Below are positions 1 to 5,654 of a stretch of DNA of 5,654 bases, in pieces (the stretch's first letter is position 1; every line of letters starts with the position of its first letter). Origin of the DNA: Desulfobacterales bacterium. GTDB lineage: Bacteria; Desulfobacterota; Desulfobulbia; Desulfobulbales; Desulfocapsaceae. Where the stretch lies: contig JABDPQ010000132.1 in assembly GCA_013042695.1 (NCBI GenBank), forward strand, positions 1 to 5,654, in the 5' to 3' direction. Position numbers and translations under genes: made by a program. The notes under the pieces are model-generated. The model was not told the origin of the DNA. It saw nothing but the letters and a program-made list of their open reading frames with translations, and searched no databases.

Positions 1-1108
1 CCTCGTCAAGCCCGTAGTGATCCTGATTCAAGATTTTTTCAGCCTTGGTAATGTCATAGTTGTCTTTGGTATAGACACCCCAAGGCAGTACCGTGAGCCA
101 ATCCAGATATGCCCTGGTGACATTAAATTCGGCAGATGAGGGTTCAAGGAGTTTCAATTTTTCAAGTTCTTCATTAATCTTGCCGCTGGCTTCATCTGTC
201 AATGTCAGTTTCTTTATGCGTTTTTCAAACTTATCGATCTCACTTTGCGTATCGTCCTTGGCAATCCCAAGTTCCTTTTTAATTTCCTTCAATTGCTGCT
301 TGAGGAAGAATTCTCGCTGCTGCTTTGAAAGACGCTCTTCAATGCGTTTGGATATATCTGCTTTGAGCTTCGATATTTCAATTTCTTTTTTCAATAATAT
401 CAATACTCTTTCAAGACGATTGAGAACTGATGTGGTCTCAAGGATTTCCTGAAGCTCTGAACCTGAGGAGGTCGTCATAGAAGCAGCAAAATCGGCAAGC
501 GCACTGGGATCACTGACATTTATTCTCTCAAGCAGAAGTCCCAACCCCTCTTTAAATAACGGGTTAAGCGTCACCAATTCCTTGATGCAGTCAATAATAG
601 CAACTGAATATGCTTTGAGTTCATCTCCTGATTCACGATTGTCTTCGAATCGATATTCAACCCGCGCTCGATAGACGGGCTTTTGCCTGATCAACTCTTT
701 TACCGTAAAGCGTTCTTGTGCCTGCGCGACAAGCTGCAGAGGCTGATTTTCGGTAAGCGGTGAAACTTGTATTACTTTTGCGGCAACGCCGACTTTAAAA
801 AAATCATCGACTGACTGAGGTGCATGGGCAACGCCGCTCTCGGTAGGTTTGACCAGCAGCAAACCAAGATATATCGGTGTAGACGTTTGCTGAGACTCAA
901 GTATTATCTGCTGAAGTTGAGGGTCCTCGACGACAATCGGTCCCATCATTTTTGGAAACATCGGTCGGTCATATAATGGGATAATGAGAAGTGTTTCTGG
1001 CAACAGATCTCTGGCGACAACGAGCGATGTTTCTTTCTTTTGTTCCTCTACTGGTTCCTCTACGTCAACAACTCCATTAGGTGTTAAAACCGTTGGCTTT
1101 TCTGACAT
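1..1108 (-). CDS. lon: ATP-dependent Lon protease, N-terminal part (partial at the left edge)
   Basis: Lon is a cytoplasmic hexameric AAA+ serine protease that degrades misfolded and short-lived regulatory proteins. The first 369 codons are visible in one unbroken frame. Residues 1-35 are an acidic, low-complexity tail (EEPVEEQKKE at about 17-26) not present in the short E. coli-type N-terminus. The substrate-binding LON domain begins near residue 36 (LPETLLIIPLYDRPMFP) and runs to about 220. A charged coiled-coil segment follows at about 225-310, including the Lon-typical QREFFLKQQLKEIKKELG at about 263-281. The YLDWLTVLPWG motif just before the ATPase domain lies near 333-343. Walker A/B and the Ser-Lys catalytic dyad would be beyond the edge, so activity cannot be judged. 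The ATG at 1108 has AGGAG at 1119-1123, ten bases upstream; no better in-frame start was found. Family assignment is very secure. The divergent N-terminus suggests one of the paralogous Lon types found in some delta-proteobacteria, which is an inference. Confidence 0.96.
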   Translation of the reverse strand, partial: MSEKPTVLTPNGVVDVEEPVEEQKKETSLVVARDLLPETLLIIPLYDRPMFPKMMGPIVVEDPQLQQIILESQQTSTPIYLGLLLVKPTESGVAHAPQSVDDFFKVGVAAKVIQVSPLTENQPLQLVAQAQERFTVKELIRQKPVYRARVEYRFEDNRESGDELKAYSVAIIDCIKELVTLNPLFKEGLGLLLERINVSDPSALADFAASMTTSSGSELQEILETTSVLNRLERVLILLKKEIEISKLKADISKRIEERLSKQQREFFLKQQLKEIKKELGIAKDDTQSEIDKFEKRIKKLTLTDEASGKINEELEKLKLLEPSSAEFNVTRAYLDWLTVLPWGVYTKDNYDITKAEKILNQDHYGLDE

Positions 1109-1336
1109 TCCCTCTCTTCTCCTTTTAGTGACGCAGACATGTCTCCTGCTGTCTATGGCAATTAATCACGTCGTCTGGGCTTAAAATTCCTGTTTGTTAA
1201 GATTAGTCCTGTAATTCTGTATGCTTCGGTTTCTTATACTCTATATCTCGAATGTTGTTTGGCAATAGCACTTCATCGAAACACAGGGTAAAAAATTGTC
1301 GGAAAATAGCTGCAGCAAGAAGCAATAACCAGCCTG
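1109..1336 (-). promoter_or_regulatory. lon leader / intergenic region
   Basis: This 228-bp stretch separates the small membrane protein gene from lon; both are read on the minus strand. It carries the lon Shine-Dalgarno sequence (AGGAG, 1119-1123) and a perfect 10-bp palindrome AGACATGTCT at 1135-1144, about 27-36 bases before the start codon, which could be an operator half or chance. A weak sigma-70-like pair can be read on the minus strand (TTGCCA at 1260-1265, 16-bp spacer, TAGAGT at 1238-1243; four of six matches in each box), so a separate lon promoter is possible but not demonstrated. I found no CIRCE element, no recognisable sigma-32 promoter and no convincing GC-rich hairpin with a T-tract ending the upstream transcript. 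Only a 5-bp stem with a 17-base loop followed by ATTTT occurs just after the small gene. Confidence 0.4.
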
Positions 1337-1447
1337 TCAGTTAATGATTCCCAGAAAAATAATAACCGCCAGTATGACAACAAAAATAATGCCAACTGTG
1401 ATACAAACTTGTGGATCTTCTTCATGCAGGTGATCGTGATTGTCCAT
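1337..1447 (-). CDS. Small single-pass membrane protein, 36 aa (unrecognised)
   Basis: I do not recognise this protein. It has a short polar, histidine- and acid-rich head (MDNHDHLHEEDPQ, residues 1-13, with His at 4, 6 and 8). A single cysteine at 15 follows, then an unbroken hydrophobic stretch at about 16-35 rich in Ile and Val, ending in Asn and a TGA stop. This is the layout of a one-helix inner-membrane miniprotein. The ATG at 1447 has GGAG at 1454-1457 with a six-base spacer, which is textbook. A longer GTG-initiated frame (69 codons, 1273-1482) overlaps it, but that frame encodes a basic, aromatic-rich sequence lacking a ribosome binding site and is judged a shadow. The gene lies 65 bp after the 215-residue membrane protein on the same strand and may share its transcript. 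The His/Asp/Glu head could bind a metal and the helix could assist a larger membrane protein; both ideas are speculation. Confidence 0.66.
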   Translation of the reverse strand: MDNHDHLHEEDPQVCITVGIIFVVILAVIIFLGIIN

Positions 1448-1512
1448 TTTCGTCTCCATTCATTATTTTTTTTGATATACACTCATGCACTCAGGCAATA
1501 TACACACCTCCA
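1448..1512 (-). promoter_or_regulatory. Linker with strong Shine-Dalgarno sequence and short repeats
   Basis: On the minus strand the stop codon of the 215-residue gene is followed at once by TGGAGGTG (1505-1512), a near-perfect match to the anti-Shine-Dalgarno complement. Eight bases after GGAGG comes a TTG that opens an 11-codon frame (1463-1498: TTG CCT GAG TGC ATG and so on, ending AAA AAA TAA). This frame stops 15 bases before the small-protein start. The linker also contains two copies of GTGTATAT (1498-1505 and 1475-1482), two adjacent imperfect 8-mers (1480-1495) and a run of eight A. It may be a ribosome standby or coupling region, or hold a tiny leader peptide. None of this is proven. 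Confidence 0.3.
1475..1505. repeat. Short direct repeats in the linker
   Basis: On the plus strand ATATACAC occurs at 1475-1482 and again at 1498-1505, 23 bases apart start to start. Between them sit two adjacent 8-mers differing at one base, CACTCATG (1480-1487) and CACTCAGG (1488-1495). The 23-bp period is about two helical turns, so a protein binding site is conceivable. Repeats this short can also arise by chance in an AT-rich spacer. Confidence 0.5.
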
Positions 1513-2160
1513 TTATGCAGTAGGCTTTGAGTCAGACACCGAGGATGATGGTTCGGCTGGGGCTGATTGTGGTTCTGGCTCAGCTACTTCCTTTTCGGTT
1601 TCACTCTCTTGCTCATCTCTTTCAAGATAGGCGCCTACCATTATGAAAGTTGCCATCGGCTGAGTGATCAGAAAGGCAAACGGTAAAGAGGAGCCCAGAG
1701 ACATGATCGCTACATAGATTATTGTAATAATCAGATGATCGGTAACTGGAGGTCTGAGGGCCATGTCCCATGATTTACGCAAAGCATCAAATAAACCAAG
1801 CCCTCGGTCAGTCATCAAGGGAATCAGGTAAAATGCTGCAAAGGCCACAAATCCAACGACAAGAAAACCCGGCAGTACCAGCAAGGAAAAACCAATAAAT
1901 GCGGCAAGAGCTGCCAGCAGAAAAAAACCGAAAAGAGGGAGAAAAAGTCCCATCTGGGAAAACAGATCTTTTACTTCTGGAGGTCGTTGTTCCCGAATCA
2001 CGCGTAATAATGAGTCAATATAACCCGCCGTGGTAACCGGTGCAAGAATTCCAAGGCTGAAGACGATGACAAGAAGCTGGACAAATGTCAAAAGCAGGAT
2101 AGGCCCGATAAACTGCAAAGTGTTCTGCCAACTCGTGACAATGAGTTTTTTAAAATCCAT
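1513..2160 (-). CDS. Multi-pass membrane protein, 215 aa, DUF975/GDPD-membrane-domain-like
   Basis: The function is unknown. Hydrophobic segments lie at about 17-41, 72-94, 96-118 and 142-178 (the last long enough for two helices), so four or five membrane passes are likely. The first segment is followed by AGYIDSLLRVIREQRPPEV (45-63), and the middle by GLFDALRKSWDMALRPP (122-138). These resemble the pattern of the DUF975 and glycerophosphodiester-phosphodiesterase membrane-domain group, where a conserved 'ALrkSW' amphipathic stretch follows a helix pair. I assign only general resemblance. From residue 180 the protein ends in an acidic, Pro/Ser-rich, probably disordered tail with 11 Asp/Glu in 36 residues. 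The ATG at 2160 has AGGAGGG at 2168-2174 with a seven-base spacer. That ribosome binding site overlaps the radA stop codon (2173-2175), so the gene is very probably co-transcribed and translationally coupled with radA. A role in membrane protein or lipid handling would be guesswork. Confidence 0.88.
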   Translation of the reverse strand: MDFKKLIVTSWQNTLQFIGPILLLTFVQLLVIVFSLGILAPVTTAGYIDSLLRVIREQRPPEVKDLFSQMGLFLPLFGFFLLAALAAFIGFSLLVLPGFLVVGFVAFAAFYLIPLMTDRGLGLFDALRKSWDMALRPPVTDHLIITIIYVAIMSLGSSLPFAFLITQPMATFIMVGAYLERDEQESETEKEVAEPEPQSAPAEPSSSVSDSKPTA

Positions 2161-2167
2161 CTGTTAT

Positions 2168-2175
2168 CCCTCCTA
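2168..2175 (-). promoter_or_regulatory. Ribosome binding site overlapping the radA stop codon
   Basis: The minus strand reads TAGGAGGG here: the TAG (2173-2175) ends radA and the same bases begin the AGGAGG Shine-Dalgarno sequence for the gene starting at 2160. A ribosome terminating on radA therefore sits on the next gene's initiation site, which is a classic arrangement for translational coupling. Confidence 0.85.
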
Positions 2176-3555
2176 TTGATTTGAGCTTGGTTCATCAAAG
2201 ACGATATCGAGGACTTCCTGGATAGTAGCTGCTCCAGATAATTGTAATGATGACATCTTTTTTAAACGCTCACTGTTGGAATACGGCATCAGAAAGCGAT
2301 GAAATCCGAGCCGTTCCGCCTCTTTTATACGCATTTCCATGTTGCCGACGGCACGAATCTCTCCAGCAAGTCCCACTTCTCCACAGACAACCGTCTGGGC
2401 AGGCACCGGTTTTTCCAGCAGGCTCGATGCAAGAGCGCATATCATACCGAGATCCAGGGCCGGTTCATCGATTCTGATGCCTCCGGCGATATTGAGGAAA
2501 ATGTCATTACCATAAAGATCCATACCGGCCTTTTTTTCAAGTACCGCGCAAAGCAGTGCCAGTCTTTGTGGGTCCGCACCAATCGCTGTTCTTCGCGCAG
2601 TACCGAGGTTTGTGGGACTCACCAGGGCTTGGACTTCAACAAGAATTGGTCTACTACCTTCCATGCTTGGTAAAACAACCGAACCGGGAACATCCAGGGG
2701 GCGCTCTGCCAGAAATATCTCAGAGGGGTTCAATACCTGCACCAGCCCCTCTTCTTTCATTTCAAAGACACCAATTTCGTTGGTCGAGCCGAAACGGTTT
2801 TTCACCGTTCGCAAGATCCTAAATGCGTGACTGCCGTCTCCCTCAAAATAGAGAACCGTATCTACCATGTGCTCGAGAATTCGGGGTCCCGCCAAGGTTC
2901 CTTCTTTAGTGACATGACCGACTAACGCCACCGGTATATTTTCACGCTTGGCAAGTTCAAGCAGACGTGCAGCGGACTCGCGTACTTGGGTAACCGAACC
3001 GGGTGCAGAGGGAAAATCGGCACTATGTAGTGTCTGGATGGAGTCAACGGCGAGCAGGCGTGGCTTCATCTCGAGAGACATGGCGATGATATTTTCTACA
3101 GAGCTCTCGGTTGCCAGATAAAGCTCGGGGCACAGAGCGGATAATCGCTTTGCTCGCAGCTTGATTTGATGGGCTGATTCCTCCCCGGAAACATACAGGA
3201 CCTGCTGGCCGGACTGGGCCAGAGACGACAACATATGCAGGATAAGGGTCGACTTGCCAATACCGGGATCACCACCAATCAGAATCACTGAACCTGGTAC
3301 AATGCCGCCGCCCAGCACTCGGTCTAGTTCTTCAAGGCCGGTTACCGCCCGCTTGGAATCATGGTCAGGCGCCTGCATTAAAGAAAGAGGCTTGACGAAG
3401 TCAGATCGGGAAAGAGACGCCCTCTGTGGTTTTTGATCTTCGATGAAACTGTCCCATTGACCACAATCAGGGCAGCGCCCAAGCCATTTGCCGCTCTGAT
3501 AGCCACATTCCTGGCATGAAAAAATTGTTTTAATCTTTTGCTGTTTCACCGCCAT
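2173..3555 (-). CDS. radA: DNA repair protein RadA (Sms)
   Basis: RadA is a cytoplasmic RecA-like ATPase and helicase that drives branch migration of recombination intermediates and aids homologous recombination and repair. At 460 residues it has full family length and all landmarks. An N-terminal zinc finger has four cysteines (14, 17, 28, 31) in the CxxCG...CPxCG pattern. Walker A is GGDPGIGKST at 94-103 and Walker B is LLAVDS at 167-172. The RadA-specific KNRFG motif is at 252-256. A C-terminal Lon-protease-like domain spans about 275-455, which in this family is a non-proteolytic DNA-binding and oligomerisation module. The ATG at 3555 is the only ATG, GTG or TTG between the preceding in-frame TAG and the zinc finger, so the start is firm although its Shine-Dalgarno sequence is weak (GCAGG). 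It appears to be first in an operon with the 215-residue membrane protein. No clear sigma-70 promoter was found upstream. Confidence 0.98.
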   Translation of the reverse strand: MAVKQQKIKTIFSCQECGYQSGKWLGRCPDCGQWDSFIEDQKPQRASLSRSDFVKPLSLMQAPDHDSKRAVTGLEELDRVLGGGIVPGSVILIGGDPGIGKSTLILHMLSSLAQSGQQVLYVSGEESAHQIKLRAKRLSALCPELYLATESSVENIIAMSLEMKPRLLAVDSIQTLHSADFPSAPGSVTQVRESAARLLELAKRENIPVALVGHVTKEGTLAGPRILEHMVDTVLYFEGDGSHAFRILRTVKNRFGSTNEIGVFEMKEEGLVQVLNPSEIFLAERPLDVPGSVVLPSMEGSRPILVEVQALVSPTNLGTARRTAIGADPQRLALLCAVLEKKAGMDLYGNDIFLNIAGGIRIDEPALDLGMICALASSLLEKPVPAQTVVCGEVGLAGEIRAVGNMEMRIKEAERLGFHRFLMPYSNSERLKKMSSLQLSGAATIQEVLDIVFDEPSSNQ

Positions 3556-3642
3556 AGCTGATCGCCTGCAATCACCCTTAAAAAATTTGCTTGTTTCTTT
3601 ACTCCTGTTAACGAGTACCTATGGTTAGCTACACTAAATATT

Positions 3643-3672
3643 ATGACAATTCTTGCAAAATATTTTTATCAT
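3643..3672 (+). promoter_or_regulatory. Candidate sigma-70 promoter for the EI24-like gene
   Basis: ATGACA (3643-3648; five of six matches to TTGACA) and TATCAT (3667-3672; five of six to TATAAT) are separated by 18 bp in an AT-rich stretch. Transcription would begin near 3680, between the two possible start codons. That would leave only the ATG at 3699 inside the transcript. The sites were found by eye and not tested. Confidence 0.38.
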
Positions 3673-3698
3673 CAGAAAGCATTTACACAAACAGCGTA

Positions 3699-4511
3699 AT
3701 GAATAAGAGAAACCTGCATCAAAAAACCGTGAGCATCTCCTGGATTCCTCTGAGCACCTCTGTCGCATTTATCTTCAAAAAGCCATTATTGTTCGGCTGG
3801 TCACTCTTTCTTGTCCTGGCAACCATTGCCTTAACCTGGCTCGGTTTCCAGCTCACCACCGGATTTGTTGATAATCTGACAAAACCATTTTTTACCACTG
3901 CTCCGGCAACCGAATCAATCTGGGGATGGATAAAATACGGTGGCTGGCAATCATCGAAGTGGCTGTTCTTGCTCGTTTCTCGTATTCTTGCTTTCTATTT
4001 GGCCTTTTTGACCGCATACAGTCTGTCCGCTCCTCTCTATGCCTTCTTGAGCACTGCTGCAGAGAAGTTGTACAGCGGTGGTGCCTTTGAATTCGATGAC
4101 GGCTTCTCGGTAAAAGGCATACTCAGAGATCTTTTGGAAGGCATAAAAATTGGTCTTTTCGGTATTATTGTAACCATGATCGCCCTGGTTATCGGGTTCA
4201 TTCCTGTGATAGGTCAAATCTCGGTTTTTTTGCTCTACACCTACTACTCTGCCTTGATGTTTGTCGATTATCCATCATCGCGCAGGCGCTGGACTCTCGG
4301 CCAGAAACTATCCTGGATCAGGCAACATGGCAATCAATCTTTTCGCCTTGGCATCGTACCGGCAGCAGTAAGCATGATCCCGATCTTAAACGTGTTTTTA
4401 ATGGCCCTCGTTTTTCCCCTGTTTACTGTCCATTCCACCTTGAATTTCTATACCATCGAGAAGAGCAGGCAGCGTGTTCCAGCATCAGGCAACCCAAGAC
4501 CAACGCATTGA
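3699..4511 (+). CDS. EI24/CysZ-like multi-pass membrane protein
   Basis: This inner-membrane protein belongs to the EI24 domain family, whose best-studied bacterial member, CysZ, takes up sulfate. From the ATG at 3699 it has 270 residues, close to the CysZ length. Hydrophobic segments lie at about 24-50, 87-112, 148-185 (probably two passes) and 215-248. Family-typical stretches are SLSAPLYAFLS (108-118), DYPSSRRRWTLGQKLSWIRQ (190-209) and the helix IPILNVFLMALVFPLF (227-242). An in-frame ATG at 3621 would add 26 residues. Those residues are polar and encoded by AT-rich, promoter-like DNA, and they would precede the normal domain start, so 3699 is preferred. Neither start has a good Shine-Dalgarno sequence. 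The gene is divergent from radA and convergent with hemW, so it is probably monocistronic. A role in sulfate transport is possible but unproven, since the EI24 family is broad and no sulfur-assimilation gene is visible nearby. Confidence 0.88.
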   Translation: MNKRNLHQKTVSISWIPLSTSVAFIFKKPLLFGWSLFLVLATIALTWLGFQLTTGFVDNLTKPFFTTAPATESIWGWIKYGGWQSSKWLFLLVSRILAFYLAFLTAYSLSAPLYAFLSTAAEKLYSGGAFEFDDGFSVKGILRDLLEGIKIGLFGIIVTMIALVIGFIPVIGQISVFLLYTYYSALMFVDYPSSRRRWTLGQKLSWIRQHGNQSFRLGIVPAAVSMIPILNVFLMALVFPLFTVHSTLNFYTIEKSRQRVPASGNPRPTH

Positions 4512-4513
4512 TG

Positions 4514-4533
4514 GATGGCGGTACCATCTTTCT
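4514..4533 (+). terminator. Weak hairpin in the convergent gap
   Basis: Just after the TGA of the EI24-like gene, GATGG (4514-4518) and CCATC (4524-4528) can pair around a five-base loop, followed by TTTCT. The stem is short and the T-tract poor, so it is at best a weak intrinsic terminator for the plus strand. No T-tract follows it on the minus strand, so it would not terminate hemW. Confidence 0.28.
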
Positions 4534-4552
4534 GCAGACGAAAAATCCGAGG

Positions 4553-5654
4553 TCATACAAGCTCAGCCATTACAGTGTTTGCCACCCTGAAGCCACGTGG
4601 AGTCAACCTCAAATAGCCGTGAGAATACTCCAGAAATCCCCCTTGAACGAGTTTTGGTAAATGTGTCCCATAGACCTCGGCCAGGCTTATTCCGTATCGC
4701 TCAAAAAGACGGTGCTCTGAGACGCCTTTTACCAGTCGCAGCCCAATCACCACACTTTCCCGAAACGATGCCTCGCAATCGAGCTTTTCACGTTGCACAA
4801 TGACATCTTTTTCCTGTTCAATCTTCACACAATAGGACAACGGGTCTTCAACACTTTTGCTGCGAATTCCCTCAGCATAGCCAACAGCTCCGGCACCGCA
4901 GGCGAGGTATTCTTCATTGTGCCAATACACAAGGTTATGTCGGCACCTGAATCCTGGCTTGGCATAATTTGAGATCTCATAACGTGAGAATGCGTGTTTC
5001 TCACATAATAGTTCAGTCACCTCATCCATTTCCACGATGGCGTCCTCGTCGGGAAGCGCGAGCTGATTTTTCTGCAAACGTCTGTAAAATTCCGTTTCCT
5101 TTTCAATGGTCAGCTGATAGAGGGAGAGATGCTCCGGTTCGCAGGTAAATGCCTGTTCCAGATTCTGCTGCCAGGCCTCCGGGCTTTGACTCGGAAGCCC
5201 ATACATCAGATCCAGGCTGATATTATCAAAACCAGCATGTCGGGCATTCTCGACTGCCCTCATCCCTTCAGCAGAATTATGCGCTCTGTCGAGCTCCAAC
5301 AAATCCTGCTCCAAAAACGATTGTATGCCAAAGGAAATTCGGTTTAACCCACTGTCTCGCAGGATTTGTAAGTCAGCTACATCGATAGTTCCAGGATTTG
5401 CCTCAATGGAGATCTCAGCATCAGGTTCAAAGCCATATACCTGATCGCACATATCTATGATTTCAGATAATTGCTTGGCTCTCAGAACTGTTGGTGTACC
5501 GCCGCCAATAAACAAGGTTGCAAGTGGAGTGCCTTGTTGTTTTCTGTGATGAGTCCTGATCTCTTTTTGAAGGGCTGTACAATAACGTCCATGGAGGGAC
5601 TGCATCCCTGCAAATGACGAAAACGAGCAGTAGAAACATTTACTTTTACAAAAC
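4553..5654 (-). CDS. hemW: Radical SAM heme chaperone HemW (5' end beyond the right edge)
   Basis: HemW is a cytoplasmic radical SAM protein related to oxygen-independent coproporphyrinogen III oxidase (HemN) but thought to bind heme and deliver it to target proteins. 366 residues plus the TGA are visible. The frame stays open to the window edge, where it reads FCKSKCFYCSF: the CxxxCxxC cluster ligands are at visible residues 2, 6 and 9. The position of HemN's fourth cysteine is Phe, favouring HemW over HemN. Further landmarks are GGGTPT (50-55), EANPGT (84-89), RISFGIQSF (105-113), DLMYGLPSQ (148-156) and YEISNYAKPG (225-234). The HNxxYW heme-binding signature is HNLVYW (239-244), and GAGAVGY is at 253-259. 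The C-terminal HemN_C winged-helix region ends RLTPRGFRVANTVM. The ATG at 5605 lies after the cysteine cluster and cannot be the true start; about 8-10 residues are probably missing. Many databases label such proteins coproporphyrinogen oxidase, which is likely a misannotation here. Confidence 0.96.
   Translation of the reverse strand, partial: FCKSKCFYCSFSSFAGMQSLHGRYCTALQKEIRTHHRKQQGTPLATLFIGGGTPTVLRAKQLSEIIDMCDQVYGFEPDAEISIEANPGTIDVADLQILRDSGLNRISFGIQSFLEQDLLELDRAHNSAEGMRAVENARHAGFDNISLDLMYGLPSQSPEAWQQNLEQAFTCEPEHLSLYQLTIEKETEFYRRLQKNQLALPDEDAIVEMDEVTELLCEKHAFSRYEISNYAKPGFRCRHNLVYWHNEEYLACGAGAVGYAEGIRSKSVEDPLSYCVKIEQEKDVIVQREKLDCEASFRESVVIGLRLVKGVSEHRLFERYGISLAEVYGTHLPKLVQGGFLEYSHGYLRLTPRGFRVANTVMAELV

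Noticed and set aside
93..452. 119-codon plus-strand frame inside lon
   Set aside because: It is antisense to clear Lon coding sequence; the Ser/Phe-rich product is what complementing charged coiled-coil codons gives.
1084..1140. Possible 18-residue leader peptide overlapping the lon start (ATG at 1140)
   Set aside because: Its AGGAG is only two bases from the ATG, too close for normal initiation, and the sequence has no regulatory amino-acid bias.
1273..1482. 69-codon minus-strand frame beginning with GTG
   Set aside because: It overlaps the 36-residue membrane protein in another register, lacks a suitably placed Shine-Dalgarno sequence, and its product is a basic, aromatic-rich sequence without family features.
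2247..2830. Several overlapping plus-strand frames inside radA
   Set aside because: They are antisense shadows of conserved RadA coding sequence, mutually overlapping and lacking ribosome binding sites or recognisable domains.
3602..3606. Orphan AGGAG on the minus strand upstream of radA
   Set aside because: No ATG, GTG or TTG follows at workable spacing; the radA start at 3555 is the only one in frame.
3951..4217. 88-codon minus-strand frame inside the EI24-like gene
   Set aside because: The plus strand encodes family-typical membrane helices here; the antisense product is polar with no recognisable features.
4553..5654. Oxygen-independent coproporphyrinogen III oxidase (HemN)
   Set aside because: The fourth cysteine of HemN's CxxxCxxCxC motif is replaced by Phe and the HNxxYW signature is present, both pointing to HemW.
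1..5654. A defence system, mobile element, CRISPR array or other new multi-gene system
   Set aside because: All long frames are accounted for by housekeeping or membrane proteins. No transposase, integrase, nuclease, toxin-antitoxin pair or long repeat was seen.

Overview
The window (5654 bp, roughly mid-40s to high-40s % GC by eye) looks like an ordinary chromosomal segment of a Gram-negative bacterium. The combination of an acidic-tailed Lon protease, RadA, a HemW-type radical SAM protein and an EI24/CysZ-like membrane protein would fit a delta-proteobacterial (Desulfobacterota, possibly Desulfobulbales) genome. That placement rests on general protein style and is an inference, not a search result. 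No mobile element, CRISPR array, rRNA or tRNA was seen.

Layout from left to right. Bases 1-1108 (minus) hold the first 369 codons of lon; the gene runs off the left edge before its ATPase Walker motifs. Bases 1109-1336 are a lon leader/intergenic region with a good ribosome binding site and a short palindrome. Bases 1337-1447 (minus) hold a 36-residue single-pass membrane protein with its own Shine-Dalgarno sequence. A 65-bp linker (1448-1512) follows, carrying short repeats and a second strong Shine-Dalgarno sequence with no obvious gene. Bases 1513-2160 (minus) encode a 215-residue multi-pass membrane protein. Bases 2173-3555 (minus) encode complete RadA. A 143-bp AT-rich divergent intergenic region separates radA from an EI24/CysZ-like membrane protein on the plus strand (best start 3699, end 4511). 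After a 41-bp convergent gap, bases 4553-5654 (minus) hold hemW without its first few codons, which lie beyond the right edge.

radA and the 215-residue gene almost certainly form a translationally coupled pair, because the radA stop codon lies inside the next gene's ribosome binding site. The 36-residue gene follows on the same strand and may be the third member. RadA (recombination), Lon (protein quality control) and HemW (heme trafficking) are well-known housekeeping proteins. The two multi-pass membrane proteins and the small protein are the poorly characterised part. I do not see a clearly new biological system. The most noteworthy signals are the overlooked small membrane protein and the unusual linker in front of it.
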